Shown in pieces: positions 33,431 through 44,995 of a stretch of 64,000 bases of DNA. Within the stretch, counting starts at the first letter, position 1, and each line of letters starts with the position of its first letter. The position numbers and the translations under genes are program-made. Source of the stretch: Rhodosorus marinus (lineage: Eukaryota > Rhodophyta > Stylonematophyceae > Stylonematales > Stylonemataceae); NCBI GenBank assembly GCA_029953675.1, contig JAMWBK010000010.1:248001-312000 (forward strand), written 5' to 3'. The notes beneath the pieces are model-generated. The model had not been told where the DNA came from, did no database searches, and saw only the letters and a list, made by a program, of their open reading frames with translations.

Positions 33431-33525
33431 GACGCTCATTACTATCTTCGCAAGGATGCACAAAGGGCTGTAATATAGACAATTTTCCCAGTCACCTTGG
33501 TGAACATAGACGATCACCTCCGACA

Positions 33526-35043
33526 CTACCCGGAGAGCGTCTTCATCTCCTTTTGCGCCTGCTCATGCAAAGCCTGCTCGAGCAGCAGCTGGCAGTCCAA
33601 AACCATTTCCTCATCATTCCCATACGCGATAGTCAATGCATCCACAGCCCTTCGCAAAACCCTGGTCGACTCCTCTACTAGTTCCAAGTAAAGTAACGTC
33701 TTGCCTAACAAGGCCAAGTTGACTCCTATAATCGGTGAATTTTCACAGACGCGAGAGGCGTGCATATTCTCAAGGGCTACTCTGAAGTAGGACGCAGCTT
33801 TGTCGTACTCACCCTCCCGAATAGCGAGCGTGCTCAGCTCCCTGAAGAGTCTCGCCTCAATGATAGGACAGCTCTGGTCTCTGCCTGGATCCGACCACAG
33901 CCTGTTTAAAACATGGCCAGCTTCGCTTGACCTATTCCGGCGGTACAACCCCTGAATCTCCTCAAGCCCTCGCTCAGTGGCCTTCATGCTGTCAGTACAA
34001 GCCAGTCCTTCCTCGGAAACGCACCGCTCGCACTTGCAGAGGAAGCAGTACCCGTTTTGGAGGTTGTTTCTCCTCGTTATGACTGTTTGGAGAATATCAG
34101 CATAAGCTATGCACAGTTCGTCCGCTTTCTTCACGGGTTTTATGAGCCTGACAGTAGCGCAGACTTGACCTGTTGAGAAAGATCAGCCCCTCCAGAAGAA
34201 TCAGAGTCTTACGCTCTCCTCGAAGAGGGGATCTAAAGGTAAAGTTAAGTCCAGACCTTGCTTGTCATCAAACCGATAGGAAATGATGGAGTTTGGATCG
34301 CAGGAGTGGTTGAAAAAGCAAATCTCCGGAAACAGTCCAAGCGCCAGAGGATTCAGATTTGAATTAGTTATCGTGGCTCCATTGCATTGAATCCTGCAGA
34401 TCATCTCAATTTCGTCTCTCAAGTAGAGCTCCGGGTCACTGTGGACCTGGTCGCGGGTCACTTTCCTTCCCAGAAAGAATGCCAACGATGTAGCCATCAT
34501 GATCAGATCGGTTCCTTGATTCTGCAGAAAACGGAAACAAGCGGACCATTCAGAACGAAATGCTCACAATGATGCGTCGTCTTGCGTTGCGTTCGCTACC
34601 CTCAGGTAGTCATCCTTGTGCGTCATCAGGATTGATATTGTGTCAGAAGCATAGTGCCGGTTGGATGTGGATCCCTCAGCAGCGGCAAGGAGCAGCCGTC
34701 CACACAATAGCTCAGTTGGCCCTGCAGGTTTCACCCTTCCCGAGCGCCGCTGAGACTGGGAGACCTTGCATTCGTGCTTATGGCCAAGTTTCCAATCCTC
34801 TCGCTGGTGACTCGTTGAGCAGTATGTAACCAGCTTACATGCTGAGCATCGTCTCAAAGTGGTCCTTGCGCTACCCTCCTCCAGACAGAAGTTACAAATC
34901 GAGTCCGACTGGTCAGGAAGAACAAAAACTCCACCGACCGAATATCCCGAGGCCACAATAGAACCTGGTTCGAGATCTTCTGAAGCATAGACAGCTCTAC
35001 CTGAAGCGCTGTTCTTATCAAGGTAAGCCTTCTGAAGGCCCAT
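33526..35043 (-). CDS. SMYD-like SET/MYND-domain protein, 3 exons
   Basis: Three exons: about 35,043-34,573, 34,530-34,201 and 34,134-33,526. SMYD-type proteins are SET-domain lysine methyltransferases in which a MYND zinc finger interrupts SET. Seen: N-terminal SET part (GRAVYASEDLEPGSIV), MYND finger CNFCLEEG...RCSACKLVTYCSTSHQ and C-terminal HKHEC. SET core with FFNHSCDPNSIISY carries the NHSCxPN motif, ELCIAYADILQ follows, and the post-SET Cys cluster is YCFLCKCERC. The C-terminal helical repeat region (about 180 residues) resembles the TPR-like C-terminal domain of SMYD proteins. The substrate cannot be inferred. The 3' end lies only about 95 bp from the end of the Hint gene, tail to tail. 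The phase at the first intron is not fully settled. Confidence 0.88.
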
Positions 35044-36694
35044 CTATGTGACCAAGTTCAAGTCTCCAGAACGGAGGTGCGGCCCCTGGCTTCGACCGCG
35101 TCCAACATTCGTTACAAACACTTATTTAAATGTCCACCCGCTACCTCCAGCCGATTCAATTTGACCTTCTTCGGCAATAAACTATCGACTCTGTCACGAC
35201 CAAAGCAACGGAAGTGTCGTACTGAAGAAAGCGTCAGATCAATTCCAAGATCGCGAATGATAGCGCAGAAACCCATCCAAGTTTCAATTAGGGTGAGGCA
35301 CAAAAGTTGTCCCTGAGCTGTGCGCTCAGCAATCACTCTCATTCTCCACCCTCGGAAAGTGTACCTAGAAACTGTAGCCCATGCTAGATAGGAGCGGAGT
35401 CTCAAACGGCTACTCTTGCATATCCAGACTCCCAACTTTTCGCCGGCCCTAAATGCTGTCAATTTTGCAATGGCGCATCGTCTAGTTCCATTTGAGTCAG
35501 TCTGGTTTCTTGATATTAAGGGAGCTGCTTAGCTCGAAGACTGATCCAGTGAACACAGGTCGCACTTTCCGGTCTGTAGACGGCTCTGAGCTTCGTGTTA
35601 TGTCCAATGTACGCCGTATTGTTGTTTGAAGCGCGAACATGCGTCTTCAATAGTTCAGCGCTCTCAGAGTAGTTAGTCTCTGATGGACTTGTCTATATGG
35701 TTGTTTCCCGCTTCTCAGGGTAGCTAGGCTCTGAATAGACCGGAGGAGTCTATGCAAAGCTTCAGATAGTACGTTAGTACGATACCAAAATCCACGTAGG
35801 TTATATCCTCAATCATTTTATCGAAGCAATCATTATGATAGTACAGCCTGTCCTAAATAAACAGACTGTCCAACGCCTCGTCCACTCAAATCTTTTCCTT
35901 CGGTTCAGCGTCGACGAATTAATCCAATAAATATAATCCGCGTGTCCTATTTTCTCAAATTATTTATCACCACGCGTCCCAGACCTGGTTCACGTATAGC
36001 CGGTTTCTTCGTTTATTTTTCGAGGCTAGGAAGAAAACCGTGAAGCGATCCATCCACATATGGGGGAGGAGCGGAGCTGGGGACACTCACCACCCCCCAG
36101 GGTCAAACTCCTGGTATCCTTCGGTCAAAACCAAGATCACTGAAGCTCCCTCAAAATTACTCTAAACTGATAATAATAATGGCAAGTATCATTCAGGGGG
36201 TAGACATGCAAATAAAGGAAAATGAAAAGATAATAGCTGGGGGTCAGGTAGATCACTACTGAAGATTGTGCAGAACATGGATCGGGAGATAGCAATTCCG
36301 CTTTCATTTTGATGGAGGAGAACGATGTTGTTTTTAGAGCATATCAAGGTGTCATCATTGATATCAGCCTATCATTAATAATGATTGAACAATAAATGAA
36401 AAATGGAAACAATTGTTGAATATTGAATTTGTATTGATTGATTGATATGGTGACGCTTATAGTATGTTGGTTGGCTTCCTGCGTGTTGGTGGTGTTTGTC
36501 ACAAGATGGGGTTTCTTATGGTGTTGAAGATCTTCATTGATTATTGTTCGTCTTGCAATGGACTGCGGGTTTAGCGTGAGGAGGATGTGTCTTTGAGGGG
36601 AGTTCGGGGTTGAGGCATTGTTTGGATCTTGCTTTTAGTGAAGGATTTTTAGTGGTTGGCTGCGGTTTTTGGGGGGGAGGTGGATATCGGAAGG
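35044..36694. promoter_or_regulatory. divergent intergenic region upstream of SMYD-like and ClpP genes
   Basis: No gene recognised. Contains two imperfect direct copies of a segment of about 30 bp near 35,660-35,750. An AT-rich core at 36,340-36,450 contains AATAATGATTGAAC (36,377-36,390) and ATTGATTGATTGA (about 36,433-36,445). G+T-rich sequence then leads to the ClpP start. The 14-mer at 36,377 recurs upstream of the kinesin gene at a similar distance from the ATG. Confidence 0.4.
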
Positions 36695-37875
36695 ATGCAG
36701 GGTGCGATTGGGTTTGTCGGGAGTTATGGAGGATTCTCCGCGAAGCGGGGTGAGGTGAAGATGTCGAGTAGGAGTAGGGAGAATCCTTTTATGATGCCGC
36801 CTCCGCCTGGACCGGGAAGGGGTCAACCTCAGAAGCCACCCGTCCCGGTTCCGACTGTCCAGTATGGAGAGCAGCAGCTCGATATCTTCTCGCGCTTGGC
36901 CAAGGACAGAATATTGGTTCTTGGGAGGGCTGTGGATGACGAGGTGAGTCTTATCTCCGAGGGTAGTCGTAAATGGATTGATTACCCTCATGGAAGAGAG
37001 TTTCAAAGTTGCCGTTGATCCGGCGGGTTTCCACTGAGGGGCGCGTGCGATGGCTTCGATATGCTGCTTTGTGTTTTTTCGTCTTTGATTCCGATCTGTG
37101 GGGTTCATTGACGAAAATATCGTGAGAAATCCTATGGTCATTCTTTGTTCTCACAGCGAGATTTAAATTGCGTCAATCGCCAGGTTGCAAATGCGCTCGT
37201 TGCGCAGATGCTGTTTCTGTCCGCGGATGAGCCGGAAAAGGACATCACACTTTACATCAACTCTCCCGGCGGCTCAGTCACGGCTGGAATGGCCATTTAC
37301 GATACGATGAAGTACATCCCTTGTGATGTCTCTACTGTGTGCTTCGGCACCGCAGCGTCCATGGGCGCTTTCCTGCTCGGTGCAGGAACAGTAGGTAAAC
37401 TTGGTGCTGGCCAGGAGCCGCGGGAGAGAAAAACACCGTAGCTTTCCGGGCTTTTCTCACAAGATTCTATAAATACTGGTCGTAGGCAAGCGCAAGTCAC
37501 TTCCCAACGCGAGGATCATGATCCATCAGCCACTGGGAGGAGCTCAGGGACAGGCAGCTGACATCGAGATTCAGGCGAGGGAGATTTTGTACATCCGAGG
37601 ACTTTTGAATACATACATGTCTGAATACACACATCAATCCATGGAAAAGATTGAACGGGACACCGACCGAGACTTTTTCATGACTCCGGACGAAGCCAAG
37701 GAATACGGTATCATTGACGAGGTGAGTGCTTGCCCACCTCTCGCGGGCCCTGCGGATTCATTCTGAAGAGCGGAATTCCTGTGAATGCTTTGAAACATAT
37801 GCTATACATTAATCTTTACAGGTAATTCCGACAAAGTTCTCCTTGGCGATGCCCAAGCGCTCTACGCTTCTCTAG
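36695..37875 (+). CDS. CLPP: ClpP protease subunit, plastid-type, 4 exons
   Basis: Four exons encode a ClpP serine protease subunit, part of the two-ring barrel that degrades proteins fed by Clp ATPases in plastids or mitochondria. Seen: N-terminal extension [20 protein letters not shown] with the Gly-Phe motif, a Pro-rich linker, then [31 protein letters not shown] and [20 protein letters not shown]. Catalytic Ser is in [13 protein letters not shown], catalytic His in [10 protein letters not shown], catalytic Asp in [12 protein letters not shown]. The protein ends [17 protein letters not shown]. The full triad is intact, so this is a catalytic ClpP, not ClpR. The first in-frame ATG is at 36,695; an upstream open stretch would need a non-ATG start. 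Introns near 36,942-37,155, 37,392-37,484 and 37,721-37,821. Plastid location is inferred from the N-terminus. Confidence 0.93.
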
Positions 37876-38240
37876 GCACGAAGCTGAGGGGGAAAAGAAC
37901 ATAGAAAACAGCCCGCGCCTGCATTGTACATCTCGCGATGTGTCCTATATACCTCTCCTTTGCGTGGTGGCCGTATGGACTAATCAACGCAGCCTGTTAT
38001 GTCTGTAAAGAACGAATCATGATCCGCGTGAAGGCTCCTTCCTGTCCCTATCCTTCCGTAGAATTTCGGAAGACATTCACCAGTTCAGTTCAGCTGAAAT
38101 CAAAGCGTCCCTTCAAAAGCTGACTCAGATCCACTCCTATACAGCCAACCGGAGCGCCGCCCGGTACCGACCGTCTGAGAGTTTCCTTCAGCTGTGACTG
38201 AGCATAGTTTTCCAGGACTTCAAACCTCCATCGTCATTGG

Positions 38241-39938
38241 TCACCTACTGTTCAGTTTGGCAGAGTCGGAAAGTCCAAACACTTCCTTATATATTGACGT
38301 CGACGCAGGAATAGGTTTCGCGAATCTCTTTAGATCGGGTTGCCAGGAGCTAATCCGATCGGACATTGCGTCAAGTCCGTGTTTGCGGACTGAAGGCTCT
38401 GCAGTCGAGGACTGCGCACCCAATCCTTCGAAGAAGAGCATCCTGTTCTTTATCTTCAATGGGATCATAGGCGGGTTGCGGTCTTCCTCGAGGTCAGGGA
38501 GAGGATGCTGTAGCTCGTCCTCGTCCGCGCTCCAGGCAATGTCCGACGGCTTCGATGACGCGTTGGAGTCGAGAACAAGTTTTCCGTGCCGATTCAGCTG
38601 CTGCAGTTTAGGTAGGTACATATCGTTTTTTATGTTGCTACTGCCCTCCTGATGAACATTCTGGACATGAACGACTCGATGATCGTCGGCTTTTTCGAGA
38701 TCGAGCGTGGTGGTCAACCCCGCCTTCCGATCCCGCAATTCCTGCGCGATCTTCATCGGTGCTTGTGCGTCATAAAGGGCGAACAGCTTATCCGCTTCCG
38801 TGGCAGTTCCTCCACGACTGCTATGAAAGTATCTCGACTTTGAGTACTTTTCCCAAAACTCCTCGCCTGTCATCTTCTTTGGAACGTTGTCCCTGAATGC
38901 GAGCTCAATATTCGGGTGCTGGGCAAAGATCTTGTTCCGCGTAGCCGCAGTGAGAACGAATCTGTGCCCGGTTCCAGACGACTCCGCAGTGCTGGATGTT
39001 GGGTCTTCCCAGGCAGTGGGAAACCCTCGCTTGACCTCCTTTCTTTTGACAGAAGCCTGGGCTTTAACAGGGTCGTCATCTTCGAGCCTATAACGAATGA
39101 ATTCCCAAAACTTTGAATCCCGAACGAGCCCCTGCCCAACGAGTTTCTTGTGTAGTTGATTGATGTCAGATCTTTTGTTCAAAACTTCCATTCGACGTTC
39201 GTACTCTTGCGCGCTCAAGTTTCCTATTCCAATAACCGATTGAAACCTCCAGTGTAAAGGACGTGCGTCTCTCGATCCTTCCGCTCCCGAAGTTTGCACT
39301 CACCTTCCAGAGGTACGATCGGTCCCACGGGAGCTGCTGGGGCTGGTGCGGATGGAGCAAGCTTTGCTTCCTCCGCAGCTTTTGCCCTCTCAGATTCGTC
39401 GATCTGCTTCTGCTTGTAGCTCTTTCGAAGGCCCTGGACGGCATCATCGACAGCTAATCTTTCCGAGAAATCTGCTCTTCCAGTTTTCGTCACGAACTCA
39501 AGAGTAAGCTTCCCATTGCTGTGTTCAATTCTAATCATCGCCTGTGGTTCAAAAGGGCGATTTCCCACATCCCAATTCCAACCCAGTGAGCCTCCTTGGC
39601 ATCCTCAAGAGCACGAGAAAAACGCATACCAAAGAAATCTAATACCGCTGAGTAACAGAACTCACCCTAGAAGTTCCATCGGGAGTCTTCTTTACTTGAG
39701 TGATCTGCGAAACATCAATCTTCTTTCTCGTTTGGCTCTAAACGGTACAAACGGTCCCCCCAAAAAAGCACAACCCACAGAAGTGGAAAACAAATTAGCA
39801 CTAATCGATCTTCAGCACGTCTAAGCCGCTCAAACTTACCCCGGGCTTGTCAGGAAACCAAGTAATCGTATCATCCTTAACACTCACATACCCATCTACC
39901 CCCTCACATTTAGCTTTCCTAGTTAAACTTGAACTCAT
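38241..39938 (-). CDS. GTF2H1: TFIIH core subunit p62/TFB1 (BSD domains), 4 exons
   Basis: Four exons, starting at 39,938. p62/Tfb1 is a core subunit of TFIIH, acting in RNA polymerase II initiation and nucleotide excision repair. Seen: N-terminal PH-like domain across short exons (DGYVSVKDDTITWFPDKPG; SQITQVKKTPDGTS; AMIRIEHSNGKLTLEFVTKT). The two BSD regions follow, including KLVGQGLVRDSKFWEFIRYR and QHPNIELAFRDNVPKKM then EEFWEKYSKSRYFHSS, the typical p62 block. The downstream part (YLPKLQQLNRHGKLVLDSN) fits the middle of p62. The C-terminal BSD/helical region is shorter than in human p62, so further 3' exons or a genuinely short C-terminus are possible; the frame stops at 38,241. ClpP ends 366 bp away, tail to tail. 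Confidence 0.9.
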
Positions 39939-41545
39939 TACAAAACACACAGAGGAAAGGAAAGGTCACCTCTTGACTCTTGCTTTACTTCTTTGCAGAT
40001 CTCTCAGAATGAAGCTTCAGCTTTCCCTTCAAAAAGCCTCCTTCACCTCTCTCCTCCATCATCCCCAAAACTCTGTCACAAGACAAGAGGAAAAGTCTCG
40101 TCACCGCAGTAGCGAAGGTGAACTGGTAGGCGTCAGATTCATATCAGAACGGAAAGTAAGAGGCCATGAAGAGGAGTTTTTGGAAACGCATTTTTGTATA
40201 CTAATCCTTCAGAAGTACATGCACGGAAGTCTGTAATCATGTTTGGGAGAGGAAGAGCTAGAAGTATCGGTCTCTCGCGGGTCGTTATGTAATGATTTTG
40301 GGGATATGTTTTTGTCGCCGTATTCGCAGGGGTGGTATGCGTTGCAGAACGACTATTGGGAATTTTAGCTGTTCTTCCACAGATGGAGCCATCGAATACG
40401 AGAGATGCGTCAAAACAGGCGGCTGCCCGCACCCAGAGATCTCGGTGAAAAAATAGCTCACTGACGGATACACTGCTGTGATGAGCCCTTTCTGTGGAAT
40501 TTCTTTGGATGAACTGTTGACAAGGACACTTCACACGATTCTCCAAACGATATAGTACAAACAGTGCGTCTTCCTCCAATGCAATACCATGCCCAATACT
40601 CCCTCATTCTGAACACCATAGTACGCGCTCGTACTGTGGCGCATCAGACGCTTGAAGTGAAGGCTGGTACGAGCATAGTGAGAAAATATCTGAATTGGTA
40701 GCTTTTTTGGATCTGCTGCTTCCTTGCCGGCCTTCCTACCTCAGTCACCGAACAAGGACCAAACCTTCATCGTCAAGACGATCTTCTAGACCTACGCTAT
40801 TCTCTACCTGATAACTTCTGTCTCACATCCAAAACGCACCATCGACCGGTGAAGGGTATAATGAAAGTAGAGTAGAGTACTTGATAGCCGAGAAAGAATC
40901 GCGACATGAGCGAAAATTGAGCATTCGCATCAAGAAGTGACCCGCTGACAACCGTTGACACACTTCCGTGCACGATGGAAGCCGAGAACAACAGAGTTGA
41001 GGGAGAAGGAACAAACGTTCAACCAAGTCACAAACGTGAAAGGTTACAGTGGTGAAGGTAGGAACCAAAACAGAGGTTACAGCACCGGTAGTCCCCAGTT
41101 GCTGGCCAATGCAATGTCGCGCAATCTCGTCTGTCTACGCAACACATGCTCCCGTGGGGTCCAGTCTACAAATCCGCTGAAGGGGATGCTTCCCTTCTAC
41201 CCATCGTTTAGCTCTATCTTAAGTGCTACAGCCTTTTGCTGACAATACTGCTCTGTGGAAATCGATATTCTCCTGCACGAAGAGTTTGAGCTAGCTCAAT
41301 GTGAAAAGCCTCCCAGAGGCGAGGGTTTTCGTTAGTACCGCCTTGTGCATTAGTACGCGACGTGTACTATTTTTGTCCCGCACGGTGTCAGTTGGATTAG
41401 TTTGGGAGCAGTGCGGATGGTGGGGTGATCTTTGCAATGATCGGTGGATGTGTCGGTGTGAGTTGGAGAGGAGAGGAAAGGATTGGTACGGTTAGGGTAC
41501 GAGTACTTTATTTTCTTGTATGTGTTTTGTATTATTGTGAGAAAG
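39939..41545. other. divergent intergenic region upstream of TFIIH p62 and SEC12
   Basis: No supported gene. The minus-strand frame at 40,139-40,579 (146 codons) has no recognisable motif. Sequence 41,300-41,545 is G+T-rich, as in other leaders on the plus side, while 39,940-40,130 is A+C-rich on the minus-gene side. Confidence 0.35.
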
Positions 41546-43153
41546 ATGAGTTCGCAGAGCTACGTGCTTGGGTATCCTTTGTATGCTGTTGAAGGCTGTG
41601 GGGATGATCGGGTTCTGCTTGGGGGTGGAGGTGGGACATTGAAGAGCGGTGTTCGGAATGAATTGGTTCGTTGGCTTATTATCACGAGAAAAGCGTTTTG
41701 TTTCTGTTTTTCAGTCGAATTGGGTTTTGACTTTCTAGTTTGGTGGTTTTGACGTTTGTGTTTTCGTCTAGGGTTGCTATTCGGTCGCTGGGAATGGAAT
41801 GACTGCGCCCCGATCCACGTTGCCTACAAAAGATGCTGTAACAGCGATGTCGCTGAGCGAGAAAGTATTAGCTCGTGAAGTTCTTCTATCAATACTATTG
41901 TTCAGATTTCTCAATCCGGCTTTTATTCTCCGTGCTCGAATCGCTTGGTTTTCCTCAAAGGATGGATGGATCGCGACAGTTATTGGAGAAGAAGTCAGAA
42001 CGTTCACCTACAGAAACACGCTTCTCACGAGGTAAGCAGGACGAGAACTTGTTTTTCAGCAGCCGCAGAGGCCTAAAGGGTGAAACCCCCACCTCGCGTC
42101 CGCGTAGTATTGTTCCAATGGATGAAGGCTTGCCGAAAGGGGAAAGCGCGCCGGTGAGCAGCACTGTACAGTTAAGGCGACTGATTTTTTTTGTTTACCG
42201 CTCCGATTCAACTGCTGAAGTGTGTCCCTCGCTGAATATCTAGTCAACAGTAAAGTTCTCAGCGAAGGGGTCGCGACTCGTCGTTGGATTCGAGGACGGT
42301 TCGGTCAGAGTCTACAACTTTCCCAGCTTCAGTGAAATCTGCAGTTTCTCGGGTCACTCGCATGGCGTTGTCGAGGTGGATACAAGCGAGAGTGGCAAGC
42401 TTGCCGTGTCGACGTCAAAGAGCACATGCTTCGTTTGGGATGCTTCATCTGGACAGAGTGCTTTCGAAATCAAGGTATCGTTGCCAGCATGCGAACTATT
42501 TTAGATACCGAAAGTTTTCAACGCTCACGAAAGCTTGTTCACTATCCTTAGACGAAGGCCAAGAAAGCACATATTCGAAGCGTCGCATTCACGAAATCAG
42601 GCGAGCCGGCTCCAGTGAGCTTTGTCGTAACAGTTGAGAACGAAAACAAAGTGGGCGGATTTGTGTCAACATGGAATGAATCCGGCGAGAAGAAATTCTT
42701 CGTCAAGGTCATGAAGGAGCAGATTACGGCAATGACAATTTCAGAAAGTGAGCATCCTGTTCCATCACTCCCCTGAGAGCATTGGTAGCTGTACTGGGCG
42801 TCTCATTTTGTGTTTGCCCGCATGACAAACGTCTAGGTAATCTTGTCGCTTGCGGTGGATCAGAGGGGAACGTTTCCGTCTTGAGGATGGATACAAGTGG
42901 GCAGCTCTCGCACTGCTATAGAACCCGAAGTCCGTTCCATATTCTTGCAGTAACGTCTCTGTCATTTACAACCCCTTCCAGAGATCTGGTCAGCGTGTCG
43001 GCGGACTCTACGATGAAATGCTATGCGGCGAAGGCAGTCGAGTCGGAACCAGCATTCAATCTGGTTGTCCTACTCTTAATGCTTCTCCTATTGATTTCTT
43101 TTGTCCTGGGGATCTACATTCCTTACGCCCAGCACGCTTCGCAAAACCCATAG
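41546..43153 (+). CDS. SEC12: SEC12/PREB-type WD40 exchange factor, multi-exon
   Basis: Multi-exon gene for the ER-membrane guanine-nucleotide exchange factor of SAR1, which starts COPII vesicle budding. Seen: N-terminal YPLYAVEGCGDDRVLLGGGG followed by GTLKSGVRNEL (the K-loop region of SEC12/PREB). WD40 blades include VVGFEDGSVRVYNFPSF, KLAVSTSKSTCFVWDASSG, LVACGGSEGNVSVLRM and DLVSVSADSTMKCYAAK. A C-terminal membrane anchor (LVVLLLMLLLLISFVLGIYI) is followed by a short lumenal tail. Topology and order fit SEC12. About six exons; the ATG at 41,546 directly precedes the conserved YPLY block. Confidence 0.9.
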
Positions 43154-43298
43154 CTTTGTATTAACTGGGACCCAAGATCAAAAGTAACTGTTTATACAAA
43201 TAGAGGGTACAGCCTTCGAGAGGAGGCACTCCTTTCGCATGACTGAGAGGCGCAGGATCTAACCGCTGATAGAGTAACCCCAAAGTTCTTAACGCTGT

Positions 43299-44995
43299 TC
43301 ACATCGTCGTTGTAGAATCGTGCGAGCCAGCTCGGCCGCCTTGCCAGGTAATGGAGACTTCATTCCGCTCGTCGTTGAAGACTGTCCCGAACGGTCTCTT
43401 AATCTCCTTGGAAGTGAACGCAACTAGTTTGTGCCTAGCCGCGGTAAAGTTGTTCGCAACAAAGTACAGGGGCTGGTACTTCGAACCCGTACCAAAATGG
43501 AAAGAACTCAAAGTCAGCTTCAAATCCATATCGGACGGTCAAATGCAACAAACAGCTCACTTTTGTAATGGGATAATCGGTCTGGCTCGCGACCATTGGA
43601 TCCCAATCCACAAGGGTCCGCGCCTCAGACCCCATAATCGCGTGCTCAATCTCGCCATACGATGAGAGAACACCCGCGCCATAAGCTTTGACCTGTCCAT
43701 CTTGTCTACATAGCCCGAACTCTACCGTAAACCAGTAGCAGCGAGCTAGCCTCTCTATGTCATCATCTGATGCACCAAGTGAAGCCAACCCGATCTCCTG
43801 AGAGAAAGCAGCAAAACCAGGATCGCAGAGCATCGGGATATGACCTGGAGAATCAGCGCATTCAGTACTGCAGCGCCCTTCTCTGTCGCCTTATGAAAGT
43901 TCAATTTGCAAACGTACCCAAGACTTCATGGCAAATATCAGGTTCCGGTGTGTAGAGTGGCTGGTCGTGATGTCGTATGTACTGTGTTGAGTGGAAGACT
44001 TTGACCGCCAAGGCGTTCAGGAAGTTTCTCGGGGATACCAGGCCAGAAACCTTGGCAACATACCAATAAGAGCTGATTCAGTTCTTCGTTTCGATGGTCG
44101 TTGATTGATGCACGGTGGGGTAGCAGATTATACACTTGCGCACCGGTCTTATTCTCCAGCCCGTTCTATCGTTCAAATAATCATCGAGAGTCTGGAGTTG
44201 AGGAATGTGGTCCGCCTTCATGATACCGGCCGTTTCCATTGCAGAAAACGCGTTCAGGAACTCTCTGCAAGCATGCTTGTTCCTGAGCGGCTCCATCGTT
44301 TCGTAAATCGTCTTCCACGTGGAGGTCTCGCTCTGAACATAATTGACTTTGGGAATCTTCATTCCCAATCGATAGCTTTTATCAGCCTGCGCAATTAGAG
44401 ACCGTCTCTTCCGATACTCCTTGTCCAGAAATCCTGGATGGTCTGCCTCCAGCTCCTCACCAAACTGAGTCATACGCATTGAAGTTACATAATATAAGAC
44501 ATATGTCTCTTGATTCCTCCTGCGCTATGATATTCACCAACCTGCATTGTTTGTCCTTCTATTCGCTCAAGATCCTTTTGTGTCCTCGGAAACCATGGAA
44601 CGCCGGTTAGTTCGACCGCTGAAGGCGACTTCCTCAAATTCTCTAATGTATTGTTGACAGGCTCTTCTGTCCCGGCGCAGAACTCGAGGTGAATGTTGGC
44701 CATTTGCTGCGCATCGTCCGCTAACGGTATCGACTCAATTCTTGTCAGGTTAACTCGATCAATGGATCTGAGCAGGTCCCTCAGGGCACCTGAAGGGAAT
44801 CAAGGACGTAAATCAAAAGTGAGACGGACATCATAACACTTCCATTCGCTAGCAAGGTGCTCAAGCAATACCCGGATCATTTGGTACAGAGACCACGGCA
44901 CCAGCTCGAACCATGCTCTCCGCTAGCGTACTCGAACTTCGATCGAAGGTACGCCGAAGCAATCCTCCAGAACGTTGAAAAGCGCCTCTCAACAT
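43299..44995 (-). CDS. biopterin-dependent aromatic amino acid hydroxylase (Phe hydroxylase-like)
   Basis: Multi-exon gene. The family (PAH, TyrH, TrpH) hydroxylates aromatic amino acids with Fe(II), tetrahydrobiopterin (or folate in some plants) and O2. Seen: a presequence-like start [20 protein letters not shown], an ACT-type regulatory part ([20 protein letters not shown]), then [37 protein letters not shown]-type insert and [12 protein letters not shown]. The iron site is [11 protein letters not shown] then [10 protein letters not shown], brought together by the intron at about 43,840-43,908. It continues with [25 protein letters not shown] (third ligand Glu), [28 protein letters not shown] and [10 protein letters not shown]. 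The His-x4-His...Glu site is complete. The N-terminus suggests mitochondria or plastid; phenylalanine is the most likely substrate, by family resemblance only. Confidence 0.93.

Noticed and set aside
40139-40579. 146-codon minus-strand open frame
   Set aside because: No motif or splice context, and it lies in the leader region of the TFIIH p62 gene; not enough to call a gene.
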